Shown here piece after piece: positions 44,217 through 55,892 of a stretch of DNA of 64,000 bases; within the stretch, counting starts at the first letter, position 1; each line of letters opens with the position of its first letter. Below the pieces are notes generated by a model. That model was not told the origin of the DNA and ran no database searches. It saw only the letters and a list, made by a program, of their open reading frames with translations. Made by a program: the position numbers and the translations under genes. The stretch lies in assembly GCA_964344765.1 (NCBI GenBank), contig CAYFOM010000016.1:28714-92713 (forward strand). The letters run 5' to 3'. This DNA comes from JACNIZ01 sp964344765 (GTDB taxonomy: Bacteria; Planctomycetota; UBA1135).

Positions 44217-45479
44217 CTACTCAAACTTACGGAATGCGAGAGAGACGTTGTGTCCACCAAATCCAAGGGAGTTGGACAGCACACCGCGGAAATCGGCTTC
44301 GCGAGGCTGATCGGGGATGTAATCCAAATCGCAGCCGTTTTCCAAGTCTGGGTTCTCAAGGTTTAGCGTTTGATGTGCCACGCCGCGTTGCAACGTTTGC
44401 GCACAAACAACCGCTTCTACCGCAGACGCCGCCCCCACCTTGTGACCAAACATCGACTTGGAAGAGGAAATGCAGATCTTGCGAGCCGCCTCTTCCCCAA
44501 GCGCCATCTTGATGGCCATGGTTTCGATCTTGTCGTTGAGGTGAGTCGAGGTGCCGTGAGCATTGATGTAGTCCACGTCCTCTGTGTTCATGCCGGCATC
44601 TTGCATGGCGATTTCCATCGCGCGCGAAGGCTGACGACCGGTGCTGTCGGGCGCGGTAATGTGCCCGGCGTCATCGGTTTGGCCGAAGCCGGCCAGCTCG
44701 CAGTAGATTTTGGCACCACGCTTTTGTGCGTGTTCCAGCGATTCCAGCACCAAAACGCCGGCCCCTTCGCCCATGACGAAGCCGTCACGGTCGCGGTCGA
44801 ATGGCCGCGAAGCACGCTTGGGATCGTCGTTGCGAGTGCTCAGCGCTTTGATCGAGCTGAATCCTGCTACACAAAGCGGGTTGGTGGTCGTTTCCGAACC
44901 ACCGGTCACCATGATGTCGGCGAAACCTGCGCGAATCTCGCGAGCCGCCATGCCGATGGCATGACCGCTGGAGGCGCAAGCCGACGCCGTCAGGAAGCAA
45001 GCTCCCTGCAGGCCGTACTCGATGGCTACGTGAGCAGCCAGCGAGTTGGCCATGGTGTTCGGGATGAAGTACGGCGTCACGCGACGCGGGCCGTGCTTCT
45101 CTAAAACCACCTGGTTATCTAGGATGGTTTGAATGCCCCCAATTCCAGTCGCCAGAATGGATCCGGCGCGGGTGGGGTCAAACTCGGTATCGGTGAAGCC
45201 GGAGTCAGCCACCGCTTCACGGGCTGCTACTACGCCGACCTGGGCGAAGGGATCCATTCGACGCAATTCACGCTTGGCGAAGTGTTCTTCGGCGTGAAAG
45301 ACGCAGTCACGGACTTCAGCACCAATGCGGGTGTTGAAGCCTTCCGTGGACCACCGCTCGATGAGCCGAACGCCGCTCTGACCTGCGAGCAGCTGTTCAA
45401 AGGTTGTGTCAGCACCCATGCCGAGAGACGTAATGCTCCCGATCCCGGTGATGACGACCCTACGTTCCGGATCGGCCAT
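44217..45479 (-). CDS. fabF: Beta-ketoacyl-ACP synthase II
   Basis: A 420-residue condensing enzyme that elongates acyl-ACP with malonyl-ACP. The nucleophile cysteine is C168 in TASACASSG. The two histidines are in NAHGTSTHLND and MFGHKVGAA. The glycine-rich end (SNSLGFGGHN) is typical of KAS II. It directly follows acpP (15 bp), as in many bacteria. All catalytic residues are intact. Confidence 0.96.
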   Translation of the reverse strand: MADPERRVVITGIGSITSLGMGADTTFEQLLAGQSGVRLIERWSTEGFNTRIGAEVRDCVFHAEEHFAKRELRRMDPFAQVGVVAAREAVADSGFTDTEFDPTRAGSILATGIGGIQTILDNQVVLEKHGPRRVTPYFIPNTMANSLAAHVAIEYGLQGACFLTASACASSGHAIGMAAREIRAGFADIMVTGGSETTTNPLCVAGFSSIKALSTRNDDPKRASRPFDRDRDGFVMGEGAGVLVLESLEHAQKRGAKIYCELAGFGQTDDAGHITAPDSTGRQPSRAMEIAMQDAGMNTEDVDYINAHGTSTHLNDKIETMAIKMALGEEAARKICISSSKSMFGHKVGAASAVEAVVCAQTLQRGVAHQTLNLENPDLENGCDLDYIPDQPREADFRGVLSNSLGFGGHNVSLAFRKFE

Positions 45480-45494
45480 AGGAGATTAGGCAAA

Positions 45495-45734
45495 TTAGCC
45501 GTTGATTTTCGACTCGATGTACTCGATCGCGCTACCGACAGTCTGAATCTTCTCGGCGTCTTCATCCGGGATGGTGATATCGAATGCGCTTTCGAATTCC
45601 ATCACGAGTTCGACGGTGTCGAGGCTGTCTGCACCAAGATCGTTGATGAAGCTGGTTTCCGGTGCAAGCTTGTCGCGCGAGGCACCCATGTGCTCGCAAA
45701 CGATCTCGTAGACTTTCTCTTGAATGTCCGACAT
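45495..45734 (-). CDS. acpP: Acyl carrier protein
   Basis: A 79-residue acidic helical protein. The phosphopantetheine serine lies in LGADSLDTVELVMEFE, the universal DSL motif. It carries growing acyl chains between the Fab enzymes. Located between fabG (84 bp upstream) and fabF (15 bp downstream). The 84-bp gap could hold an extra ribosome or promoter site, consistent with the high expression needed for ACP. Confidence 0.97.
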   Translation of the reverse strand: MSDIQEKVYEIVCEHMGASRDKLAPETSFINDLGADSLDTVELVMEFESAFDITIPDEDAEKIQTVGSAIEYIESKING

Positions 45735-45818
45735 GGCTTTGGTTGGCTCTAAGGGAGGGGTGGCCGGGGGCCGCCAGGGTGGCGAGCGCGTCCCGGTTCG
45801 AGGATTCTAGGAGGGCGG

Positions 45819-46568
45819 TTAGCCCAGGGAAAGTCCCCCGTCAACAAGGAGGACTTGGCCGGTCACATATCCACCGGCGGGACCTAACAGGAAGCCGACG
45901 ACGCCGGCGACGTCATCGGGGGTTCCGGGGCGCTTCAAGGCGATTTTGTCCGCCATTGCTGCGCGTTGCTCATCGGTCAGCGCGTCGGTCATGTCGGTTT
46001 GAATAAACCCAGGAGCGACGACGTTGACGGTGATGTTACGGCTGCCCAACTCAAGGGCAGCGGAGCGCGCCATGCCGTGAAGGCCGGCTTTGGCGGCGCA
46101 ATAGTTTGCCTGACCAGGGTTTCCGGTCGTTGCAACCACCGAACCGACGAGGATGACGCGGCCGGCTTTCTGGCGCATCATCGGCCGGGTGACGGCTTTG
46201 AGGAAGTGGAAGGCGCCGCCGAGGTTGGTGTTGACCACCGTTTCAAAGTCCTCGGCGCTGAGACGCATCAACAGGTTGTCACGAGTGATGCCGGCGTTGG
46301 CGACTAGGCCGTCCAGGCCTCCCCACGCGTCGACGACCGCCTTGACCGCGTCCTGAGCCGTTTCGGGAGCGGAAATATCCCCTTCCAAAGCCAAGAATTC
46401 GCCGCCGGCTGCTTCCACGGCTTCTTTGGTGCCGTCCAGGTTGGCGGTTCGTGTGGCCAGCCCTGCAACCTTGGCACCGCGCTTGGCAAGATCGATGGCA
46501 ATCGCCTGGCCGATGCCGCGCGAGGCTCCGGTGACCAAGATGCGTTGTTCGTTGAGATCGGCGCTCAT
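45819..46568 (-). CDS. fabG: 3-oxoacyl-ACP reductase
   Basis: A 249-residue classical SDR that reduces beta-ketoacyl-ACP with NADPH. The cofactor loop is VTGASRGIGQAIA, the NAG motif is LVANAGITRDNLL, the serine is in ILVGSVVATTG, and the catalytic pair is YCAAK. The C-terminal GYVTGQVLLVDGG is typical of FabG. Its start overlaps the fabD stop by 4 nt. Confidence 0.96.
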   Translation of the reverse strand: MSADLNEQRILVTGASRGIGQAIAIDLAKRGAKVAGLATRTANLDGTKEAVEAAGGEFLALEGDISAPETAQDAVKAVVDAWGGLDGLVANAGITRDNLLMRLSAEDFETVVNTNLGGAFHFLKAVTRPMMRQKAGRVILVGSVVATTGNPGQANYCAAKAGLHGMARSAALELGSRNITVNVVAPGFIQTDMTDALTDEQRAAMADKIALKRPGTPDDVAGVVGFLLGPAGGYVTGQVLLVDGGLSLG

Positions 46569-47518
46569 GCGGGCGACAGTTCGGCTTTGAGGGTTTCGAG
46601 GGCGTCGGCCTTCGGCAGGCTATGAATGGTGCGGCCTGGAGCGATCTTGCGGGCTAAGCCGGCGAGTACGCGTCCCGGAGCAGGTTCGAGGAAAGCAACG
46701 CCTTCCGGCAGTTCTGCCGCCATTTGGCGATAGGAGTCTTCCCAACGCACCGGCGCGGTCAACTGAGCTGCCAGTTGCTTTTTCAGCTCGACCGGATCGG
46801 CCGAAGCTGCGGCAGTGGCGTTTTGGTAAACCGGGCATTGCGGCGCACGGAACTCGGTGGACTCCAGCGCGGCATTGAGCTTGTCGGCCGCCGGGCGCAT
46901 GCACTCGGAGTGGAATGCGCCGGCAACGGTCAAGCGCAAAGCCCGACGTGCGCCTGCTTCTTTAGCCCGGCCATCGAAGACGTCGAGCGCACCGTTTTCG
47001 CCACTGACCACGATTTGGCCCGGCGAATTCAAATTGGCAACCTGGCAAACCATGCCGGTTTCCTCGGCGACTTCGGCGCACAGTTTTTCGAGCGCATCCG
47101 CCTCCATGCCCATGACCGAAGTCATGCCGGACGGTTTGGCCAAGCTGGCTTCTTGCATGGCTTCCCCACGAAGGCGAACCAAGCGCAAGCCATCCGCGAA
47201 ACTGAGAGCACCTGCTGCGGCCAACGCGGTGTATTCGCCAAGCGAAAGGCCTGCAGCCATGACCGGCTCTACTTTGGTCACGGTTTGCTCGAAGGCCGCT
47301 AAGGCTGCCATTGAGCAAACGTAAATCGCCGGTTGGGCGACGTCGGTGGCGGTTAGCTCCTCCTCAGGGCCCTCGAAGCAAATCTTCGAAAGCGGAATCC
47401 CAAGCACTTCATCGGCTTGCTGGAACAAATCGGCAGCAGCGCTGCTTTGCTCAACAAAGTCGGCACCCATGCCCACCGCTTGGGCACCTTGGCCGGGCAT
47501 CAACAGTCCTAGTTTCAT
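46565..47518 (-). CDS. fabD: Malonyl-CoA:ACP transacylase
   Basis: A 317-residue acyltransferase that loads malonyl onto ACP. LLMPGQGAQAVGMG opens the protein, the nucleophile is S92 in GLSLGEYTAL, and the catalytic histidine is in AGAFHSECM. The usual motif is GHSLGE, so the residue before the serine is Leu91 instead of His. ATG 47518 gives the family's normal N-terminus; a TTG at 47563 directly after the fabH stop would add 15 residues. No clear ribosome site precedes 47518. Confidence 0.93.
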   Translation of the reverse strand: MKLGLLMPGQGAQAVGMGADFVEQSSAAADLFQQADEVLGIPLSKICFEGPEEELTATDVAQPAIYVCSMAALAAFEQTVTKVEPVMAAGLSLGEYTALAAAGALSFADGLRLVRLRGEAMQEASLAKPSGMTSVMGMEADALEKLCAEVAEETGMVCQVANLNSPGQIVVSGENGALDVFDGRAKEAGARRALRLTVAGAFHSECMRPAADKLNAALESTEFRAPQCPVYQNATAAASADPVELKKQLAAQLTAPVRWEDSYRQMAAELPEGVAFLEPAPGRVLAGLARKIAPGRTIHSLPKADALETLKAELSPA

Positions 47519-47563
47519 CGATTTTTTTGGCTTGGTTGGCAGTGAAGTTTGCGAGGCGTGCAA

Positions 47564-48556
47564 TTACCAGCGAACGCGAGCCGCGCCCCAGGTCAATCCT
47601 GCGCCGAATGCTGCAAGCAATTGCAGTTTGTTGGATTCCAACAAACCTTTCTCCCACGCTTCGCCCATGCAGATGGGCACGGTTCCGGCGGATGTGTTAC
47701 CGAAGCGTTGAATATTGATGTAAACCTTTTCCTTGGGAATGCTCAGCTTGCCGGTTGCTGTTTCCAAGATGCGGCGGTTCATTTGGTGCGGGAAAACCCA
47801 GCCCACTTCTTCCAGATTCTGACCCTCCATCGCCCAAGCCATCAGCTCGGTCATGCGATCGACGGCGAAGCGGTAGACCTCGCGGCCCTTCATGCGCAGC
47901 AGGTGAGTACCTTCGGCGATGATCTCGGGGGTGACAGGTTCTTTGGCGCCGCCTTTGGGGCGGATGATGAAGTGGTATCCACTGCCATCGGAGCCCATCA
48001 TCATGTCTTCGATCAGGCCTTGCTGGCAGACATCATGTGGCTGCAGCAACGCACCGCCGGCACCGTCGGCGAAGATGACCACCGAGTTGCGGTCATTCAT
48101 GTCGAGCAAGCGCGACAAGCCTTCGCCGCCGAGTACCAACACGTTCTTGTATTTGCCGGATGCAATGAATTGCTTGCCGACAGCCATCGAATACAAAAAG
48201 CCGGTGCAAGCAGCATTCAGGTCGAACGCCCACGCATTGGTGCAACCGAGGCGGTCTTGCACGATGCAAGCAGTAGCCGGGCAGGCGAGAAAGTCGCCGG
48301 AAACGGTGCCGACTACGATTAGATCGACGTCTTCCGGTTTGACCCCGGCACGCTCCAAAATCAACTTGCCGGCCTCTACGAACAGGTCGGAAGTGGTTTC
48401 ACCCTCTTCCATCCAGCGGCGCTCAATGATGCCGGTGCGCTGACGGATCCACTCATCACTGGTTTCGATGTACTGAGTGAACCAATCGTTGTCCCGGACT
48501 TGTTCCGGAACATAGTGGCCGACGCTGGCAATACCGACGGGAATTTCCTGGATCAT
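47564..48556 (-). CDS. fabH: Beta-ketoacyl-ACP synthase III
   Basis: A 330-residue enzyme that starts fatty-acid synthesis by condensing acetyl-CoA with malonyl-ACP. The triad is complete: C117 in DLNAACTGFLYS, the histidine in WVFPHQMNRRI, and the asparagine in QRFGNTSAGT. The ATG overlaps the plsX stop by 4 nt. Confidence 0.96.
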   Translation of the reverse strand: MIQEIPVGIASVGHYVPEQVRDNDWFTQYIETSDEWIRQRTGIIERRWMEEGETTSDLFVEAGKLILERAGVKPEDVDLIVVGTVSGDFLACPATACIVQDRLGCTNAWAFDLNAACTGFLYSMAVGKQFIASGKYKNVLVLGGEGLSRLLDMNDRNSVVIFADGAGGALLQPHDVCQQGLIEDMMMGSDGSGYHFIIRPKGGAKEPVTPEIIAEGTHLLRMKGREVYRFAVDRMTELMAWAMEGQNLEEVGWVFPHQMNRRILETATGKLSIPKEKVYINIQRFGNTSAGTVPICMGEAWEKGLLESNKLQLLAAFGAGLTWGAARVRW

Positions 48557-49578
48557 GATGGATCTGACGGCGGAGCGCCTTCCGCGGCAACCGGCGATTG
48601 CTGCATCGCAGCCACGGATTCGGTGATGTGGTGGTTGACGCCCTTCTCGACGTCGGCTCGAATGGTGCGTAAGGCGGGCAATACGGCGGATGCTTTGGAA
48701 CGGCCATGGCCGATTACAACAATACCGTTGACGCCCATTAGCAGCGCGCCCCCCACTTCAGCGTAGTCGGCCGCACCAAACAATTGGCGCAGCGAATTCT
48801 TGACGTCGGTGGTTGCGTCGTCGGAGATAGCAGCGGCACGACCTTGCAAGTATTCGGCAAAGCCTTCCACAACTTTCAGAATCATGTTGCCGGCGTAACC
48901 GTCGGCGACGATGACGTCCGCTTCACCGAAGAACAGGTGATTGCCCTCGATGTTGCCGGTGAAGTTGAGCGGAGAACCGTCGAGCAGGCTATAAGCCTCT
49001 TTGATGACCGGGCTACCTTTGCTCGCTTCGCCGCCGATGTTCATCAACGCAACACGCGGCTCGGCAATGCCGAGGATGTCGCGCGCATAAGCGTCGCCCA
49101 TGATTCCGTTCTGCAACAGATGCTTCGGCTTCGGCGTCGGGTTGGCGCCGGCGTCAAGCAAAACAAAACGACCGGAACTGCCGCTGAGAACCACCGAAAT
49201 GGCCGGGCGGCGAATGCCGGGCAGCATTCCCAGTCCCATCGTCGCGGCGGCAACCGTTGCGCCGGTATTTCCGAATGCGATTAAGCCATCAGCTTGCCCT
49301 TGTCGAACCGCGCCCACGCACAACGAAACCGAAGCCTTGGGCTTGGCTCGCAGTGCTTGAATCGGTTTTTCGTGACTCGCAATGACCTCATCGGTGTGCA
49401 GAATCCCAGGAAGTTGGGTCACCCCCTCTTCCTTCAGGCTTTTCTCCACAAGCGCTTCCGGCCCAACCACGAGAAGTTCCTCTGGACGGAATTCCTCGGT
49501 CAGCAAAGCCTGGGCTACACCCCTGAGAACCTCAGCAGGTGCGTAATCACCGCCGAGGGCATCAACCGCAATTCTCAT
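48553..49578 (-). CDS. plsX: Phosphate acyltransferase
   Basis: A 341-residue enzyme that makes acyl-phosphate from acyl-ACP for phospholipid synthesis. N-terminal RIAVDALGGDYAPAEVLRG is the PlsX signature, followed by SLCVGAVRQGQADGLIAFGNTGA and the later DVIVADGYAGNMILK. Classical position between rpmF and fabH. Length is normal. Confidence 0.96.
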   Translation of the reverse strand: MRIAVDALGGDYAPAEVLRGVAQALLTEEFRPEELLVVGPEALVEKSLKEEGVTQLPGILHTDEVIASHEKPIQALRAKPKASVSLCVGAVRQGQADGLIAFGNTGATVAAATMGLGMLPGIRRPAISVVLSGSSGRFVLLDAGANPTPKPKHLLQNGIMGDAYARDILGIAEPRVALMNIGGEASKGSPVIKEAYSLLDGSPLNFTGNIEGNHLFFGEADVIVADGYAGNMILKVVEGFAEYLQGRAAAISDDATTDVKNSLRQLFGAADYAEVGGALLMGVNGIVVIGHGRSKASAVLPALRTIRADVEKGVNHHITESVAAMQQSPVAAEGAPPSDPS

Positions 49579-49590
49579 ATTGCCGGCGGA

Positions 49591-49776
49591 TTAAAACTCG
49601 TCCTTTTGGATGACTTCGCGCCCAGCGTAGTGGCCACAGTTTTCACAAACCGTGTGGGCCAAACCGCTTGTGCCGCAACGGGCGCAATCACGTAGATTGG
49701 CTGCCGCCGGCTTGCGGTGGCCTGCCCGCACCTTATTGGAGCGAGACTTAGAGAGCTTTCTTTTCGGTACTGCCAT
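49591..49776 (-). CDS. rpmF: 50S ribosomal protein L32
   Basis: A 61-residue basic protein, MAVPKRKLSKSRSNKVRAG at the start, with a four-cysteine zinc ribbon (CARC and CENC). It leads the plsX-fab cluster, as in many bacteria. The 104 bp between alaS and rpmF show no gene. A TTGACC-like -35 (49884-49879) exists, but a convincing -10 at the right distance is lacking. Confidence 0.95.
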   Translation of the reverse strand: MAVPKRKLSKSRSNKVRAGHRKPAAANLRDCARCGTSGLAHTVCENCGHYAGREVIQKDEF

Positions 49777-49880
49777 GGTTCTGGGCCCGGATTTCCGGGA
49801 CGCTGACTAGCCGCCGAGCCGGCTTTTTGGGGCCGGGGCGACGGAAAGGGTCGGGTATTTTCGCAGTTTTTGCTGCCGGG

Positions 49881-52514
<2,634 letters not shown>

Positions 52515-52553
52515 GACGGATCGGGGGCCACTGCCCCACCGAAGGTTGGGACG

Positions 52554-53693
52554 CTACTTGCTCCCGGCCTTTGCGGCTACCTTCTTCTTCGTGGTTTTGC
52601 GCTTGGTGGTCTTTTTCGCCTTTTCTTCAGCCGGTGCTTCGGCAACCTCTTCGGTGGCCGGCGGGTTCATCGCGACCTGAATAAAGCCGGCGATCTCCTC
52701 GCACAGTTCGGTGTTCTCCTTCAGCAAAGTACGAACTGCTTCGCGACCTTGACCGAGGCGAATGTCGCCCTTCTCCGGGTGAGCAAAGCTGAACCACGCG
52801 CCCGACTTGGTGACGAAGCCGTACTGCAGGCCCATGTCGATGATGTCGCCCTCGTAGCTGATGCCGGTACCGTAAAGAATGTCGAACTCGGAACGACGGA
52901 ACGGCGGTGCCACCTTGTTCTTGACCACGGTGCACTTGGTGCGGTTGCCGACGATCTCATCGCCATTCTTCAGCGCGCCAATGCGGCGCACATCCATGCG
53001 GATCGAGCTGTAGAACTTCAGCGCACGTCCGCCAGGAGTGGTTTCCGGGTTGCCGAACATCACACCGATCTTTTCGCGCAGCTGGTTAATAAAGATCACC
53101 ACGCACTTGGTCTTGCCGATCGCGGTAGTCAAACGACGCAAAGCCTGCGACATCATCCGCGCTTGTACGCCGACGAAAGAGTCACCAATTTCGCCCTTCA
53201 GTTCGGCATTGGGCACCAAAGCGGCCACCGAGTCGATGACGACGACGTCGACGGCGTTGGATTTGACGAAACGCTCGCAAATATCCAAGCCTTCTTCACC
53301 CGAGGACGGCTGCGAAAGCAGGAATTTGTCGCCACCTAGGTCAATGCCCAAGCTGGTGGCGTATTCCGGGTCAAAGGCGTGCTCGGCGTCAATAAACACA
53401 CCGAAGCCACCGGCTTTCTGGGCCTGGGCCACGACCGACATCGCCAGCGTCGATTTACCGCTGGATTCCGGGCCGTAAAGCTCAATCACACGACCACGCG
53501 GCAGTCCTTTGCCGCCTAGAGCCTGGTCAAGCGAAAGCGAGCCGGTGGCGATGCCCTGAATCGGGCCGATGTCCTGCTTGGACATGTCCATGACCGCTTC
53601 TTCGCCGTGGGCCTTGGAAATCTCGGCCAAGGCCGCCTTGATGGCAGTTTCGCGGTTCTGGGATGGGGATGCTGATTTTTTTCTGGTAGCCAA
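52554..53693 (-). CDS. recA: Recombinase A
   Basis: A 379-residue DNA-dependent ATPase for homologous recombination and the SOS response. Walker A GPESSGKST at 74-82, VFIDAEHAFDP, Walker B VVVIDSVAALVP, loop L1 VGVQARMMSQALRR and the FINQLREKIGVMFGNPETTP segment (L2). The C-terminal tail is unusually basic and Lys/Ala-rich (KKTTKRKTTKKKVAAK) rather than acidic as in E. coli. No SOS-box pattern is recognised upstream. Confidence 0.98.
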   Translation of the reverse strand: MATRKKSASPSQNRETAIKAALAEISKAHGEEAVMDMSKQDIGPIQGIATGSLSLDQALGGKGLPRGRVIELYGPESSGKSTLAMSVVAQAQKAGGFGVFIDAEHAFDPEYATSLGIDLGGDKFLLSQPSSGEEGLDICERFVKSNAVDVVVIDSVAALVPNAELKGEIGDSFVGVQARMMSQALRRLTTAIGKTKCVVIFINQLREKIGVMFGNPETTPGGRALKFYSSIRMDVRRIGALKNGDEIVGNRTKCTVVKNKVAPPFRRSEFDILYGTGISYEGDIIDMGLQYGFVTKSGAWFSFAHPEKGDIRLGQGREAVRTLLKENTELCEEIAGFIQVAMNPPATEEVAEAPAEEKAKKTTKRKTTKKKVAAKAGSK

Positions 53694-53796
53694 GGGAGTC
53701 TCCGTATTCCTATTGAGTGTAGGGTTTGAGGGCCGCCAATGGAACGCCCCAAAGCGAAATTCCCTCTACACGGAAGACGGAAAGCCTGGCGAAAGG

Positions 53797-54699
53797 TTAC
53801 ACCTCGAAGCGAACAAAATCGCGCAACTGCTTGTAGCGCCGCTCCAGGTGGTCGCGAGCCGCCGTTTCCAGACCGTCGGTGGAAAAATGCTCCACCGTCA
53901 TCGACGCCGCCACGGTGCCGAAGGCCATCGCCCGCCGCAGGTTTTCCGGAGTCAGCTCCCCCATCTCGGCCAGCGAGCCGAGGAACCCGCCGGCAAACGA
54001 GTCTCCCGCGCCGGTCGGATCGACCACCTTGTCGGTCGGGTACGCCGGCAGCGCAAAATGGAAGCTGCGTTCAAACAAAAACGCGCCGTGCTCGCCTTTC
54101 TTGATGATGACCACCTCAGGCCCCATCTCCAGCAGCGCATTGCCCGCTTGAATCAAGTTCGCCTTGCCGGTCAGCGCGCGCGCTTCGGCATCGTTCAGCA
54201 CCAAGCCATCCAGCCGTCCCAGCAGCTGCATCAGATTGTCGCGCTGAATATCGATCCACAAATTCATCGTGTCGGCGAACACCTTTCCGCCGTTCAACTC
54301 ATCGAGCATTTGCAGTTGCGTATCCGGCCCCATATTGGCTAGGAAGACGTAATCCGCACCCTTATAGGTGTCGGGTACCGTCGGCGGTTCGGCCAGCACG
54401 TTGAGCTCGGTGACCAAGGTTTCCGCCTCGTTCATATCGCCCTCGTAGCGACCGGCCCAGCGGAAGGTTTGCTGGTCCTCGTACACCTGAATGCCGCTGC
54501 AATCGGCACCGCGGCGCTTCAGCGTAGCCAACGCCGTATCCGGGAAATCGGCGCCTACGTTACCGGCCAGGCGCACCTCAGTGAATAGCGACGCCGCCAA
54601 CGAAAAGTAAACCGCCGATCCCCCGAGCACTTCTTCGCGTCGGCCATAAGGGGTTTCTACGGTGTCTAAACCGAACGAACCAACAACGACTAAGCTCAT
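53797..54699 (-). CDS. PfkB-family (ribokinase-like) sugar kinase
   Basis: A 300-residue kinase. VVVGSFGLDTVETPYG and VLGGSAVYFSLAAS make up the N-terminal substrate region, and DPTGAGDSFAGGFLG is the second PfkB signature with the catalytic aspartate. Substrates in this family include ribose, adenosine, inosine and fructose; this one is not determined. ATG 54699 overlaps the upstream flippase-like stop by 4 nt; the longer frame to 54870 would lie inside that gene. Confidence 0.85.
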   Translation of the reverse strand: MSLVVVGSFGLDTVETPYGRREEVLGGSAVYFSLAASLFTEVRLAGNVGADFPDTALATLKRRGADCSGIQVYEDQQTFRWAGRYEGDMNEAETLVTELNVLAEPPTVPDTYKGADYVFLANMGPDTQLQMLDELNGGKVFADTMNLWIDIQRDNLMQLLGRLDGLVLNDAEARALTGKANLIQAGNALLEMGPEVVIIKKGEHGAFLFERSFHFALPAYPTDKVVDPTGAGDSFAGGFLGSLAEMGELTPENLRRAMAFGTVAASMTVEHFSTDGLETAARDHLERRYKQLRDFVRFEV

Positions 54700-55892
54700 T
54701 TTTTTGACGGGATCAGGTGGACCTCGCGCTTGCGTTGGCTGGAAGTAACCCAAACCAAACCACCGATCAGGCCGAAGCCCAGTTGCGTGGTCAAGCGGAA
54801 GAGGATGGAGACGGCAACGCCGAGGGTGAAGGTCGAGCCGAACAACTCGAACGAAGTGCCGTACAACCACTCACCGACTCCCCAGCCGGCTGGAGCCACC
54901 GGGATGGCTGAGATGGTCTGTACAACGGGGAAGATGACAAAGTTGTCTTCCAATCGAATTGCCGCGCCCAGGGCTTCGCCAATTGCCCAAAAGGACAATA
55001 CCCCGCAAATCTGCAGCGGAATCGACATCACATAGGCTTTGAGTAGGCCGTGAAGGTTGTTGCGATAAACGGATAAGGCGCCGTCGATTTTGGTCAGGGT
55101 GGATCCACCGGGTAGCTTGCTGAGCCAGCGCTCAATACCGAGGAATTCTCGCACCCGTCGCGAAAGGTAGGCTGCTCCACCCAGCAGAGCTGCGGCCAGT
55201 ACTAGAAACACGCCCTGGCCAAGGACGTCGGGATAGCGCGATTGGTCGGGGTTGAGGAATAAACCCCAGGCCAGCACGATAGCCGCCAACGACAGCAGCG
55301 CGATCAAGCCGATCACTCGGTCGACAATGACGGATAGCGCCGCCTTCCAGCGCTGACTTTCTAATCCGCGCGTGATGAGCGCGCCACGTACGACGTCGCC
55401 GCCGGTGACGCCGGGCATTACGTTGTTGAAGAAGTAGCCGACGAAACAAAGCCGCAGCGCGTTGCTGGCCGAGGTTTGAATGCCTGCCGCGTTCAGCAGT
55501 ACGCGCCAGCGAATGGCAGCGAGCACCAGCAGCACTCCCCACAATGCCGCGCCGACAAAGAACCAGCCAAAGCGAATGCCGCTGAGAATGGTCAGGAAAC
55601 CGGGCCGCACCTCCCAGCCGATGTCGAGCGCTCCGGACAGGCCGTTGGCACTGAGACGCTCATACGGGGCCGCTCCCGGCACCTGGACGTCGGGCGGGAA
55701 ATCGAAAAATTCGAACTGCCATTCCGCGCTACTCCAATCGCCGTGGAGTTGACCGAAAACTTCAATGCGGTCGGAGTCATCCTCGGGCTTGGGGCCAAGC
55801 AAGCGGTCTTTGGTCTCCACCTGAAGCACCACGTACACCGCCAGCAGCGCTGCGAGTACGACTTTTAATAGCTTGATCCCAATCTGTTTCAC
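54696..55892 (-). CDS. LPG-synthase TM-region (YbhN/AglD-type) membrane protein
   Basis: A 398-residue membrane protein with about eight helices. The signature RWRVLLNAAG, then FVGYFFNNVMPGVTGGDVVR, is the core of the lysylphosphatidylglycerol-synthase transmembrane (flippase) domain family. Such proteins move or modify lipids; stand-alone members have uncertain roles. A ~100-residue extra segment between helix 1 and helix 2 (residues ~25-105) likely lies outside the cytoplasm. Overlaps both neighbours by 4 nt. Confidence 0.78.
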   Translation of the reverse strand: MKQIGIKLLKVVLAALLAVYVVLQVETKDRLLGPKPEDDSDRIEVFGQLHGDWSSAEWQFEFFDFPPDVQVPGAAPYERLSANGLSGALDIGWEVRPGFLTILSGIRFGWFFVGAALWGVLLVLAAIRWRVLLNAAGIQTSASNALRLCFVGYFFNNVMPGVTGGDVVRGALITRGLESQRWKAALSVIVDRVIGLIALLSLAAIVLAWGLFLNPDQSRYPDVLGQGVFLVLAAALLGGAAYLSRRVREFLGIERWLSKLPGGSTLTKIDGALSVYRNNLHGLLKAYVMSIPLQICGVLSFWAIGEALGAAIRLEDNFVIFPVVQTISAIPVAPAGWGVGEWLYGTSFELFGSTFTLGVAVSILFRLTTQLGFGLIGGLVWVTSSQRKREVHLIPSKK

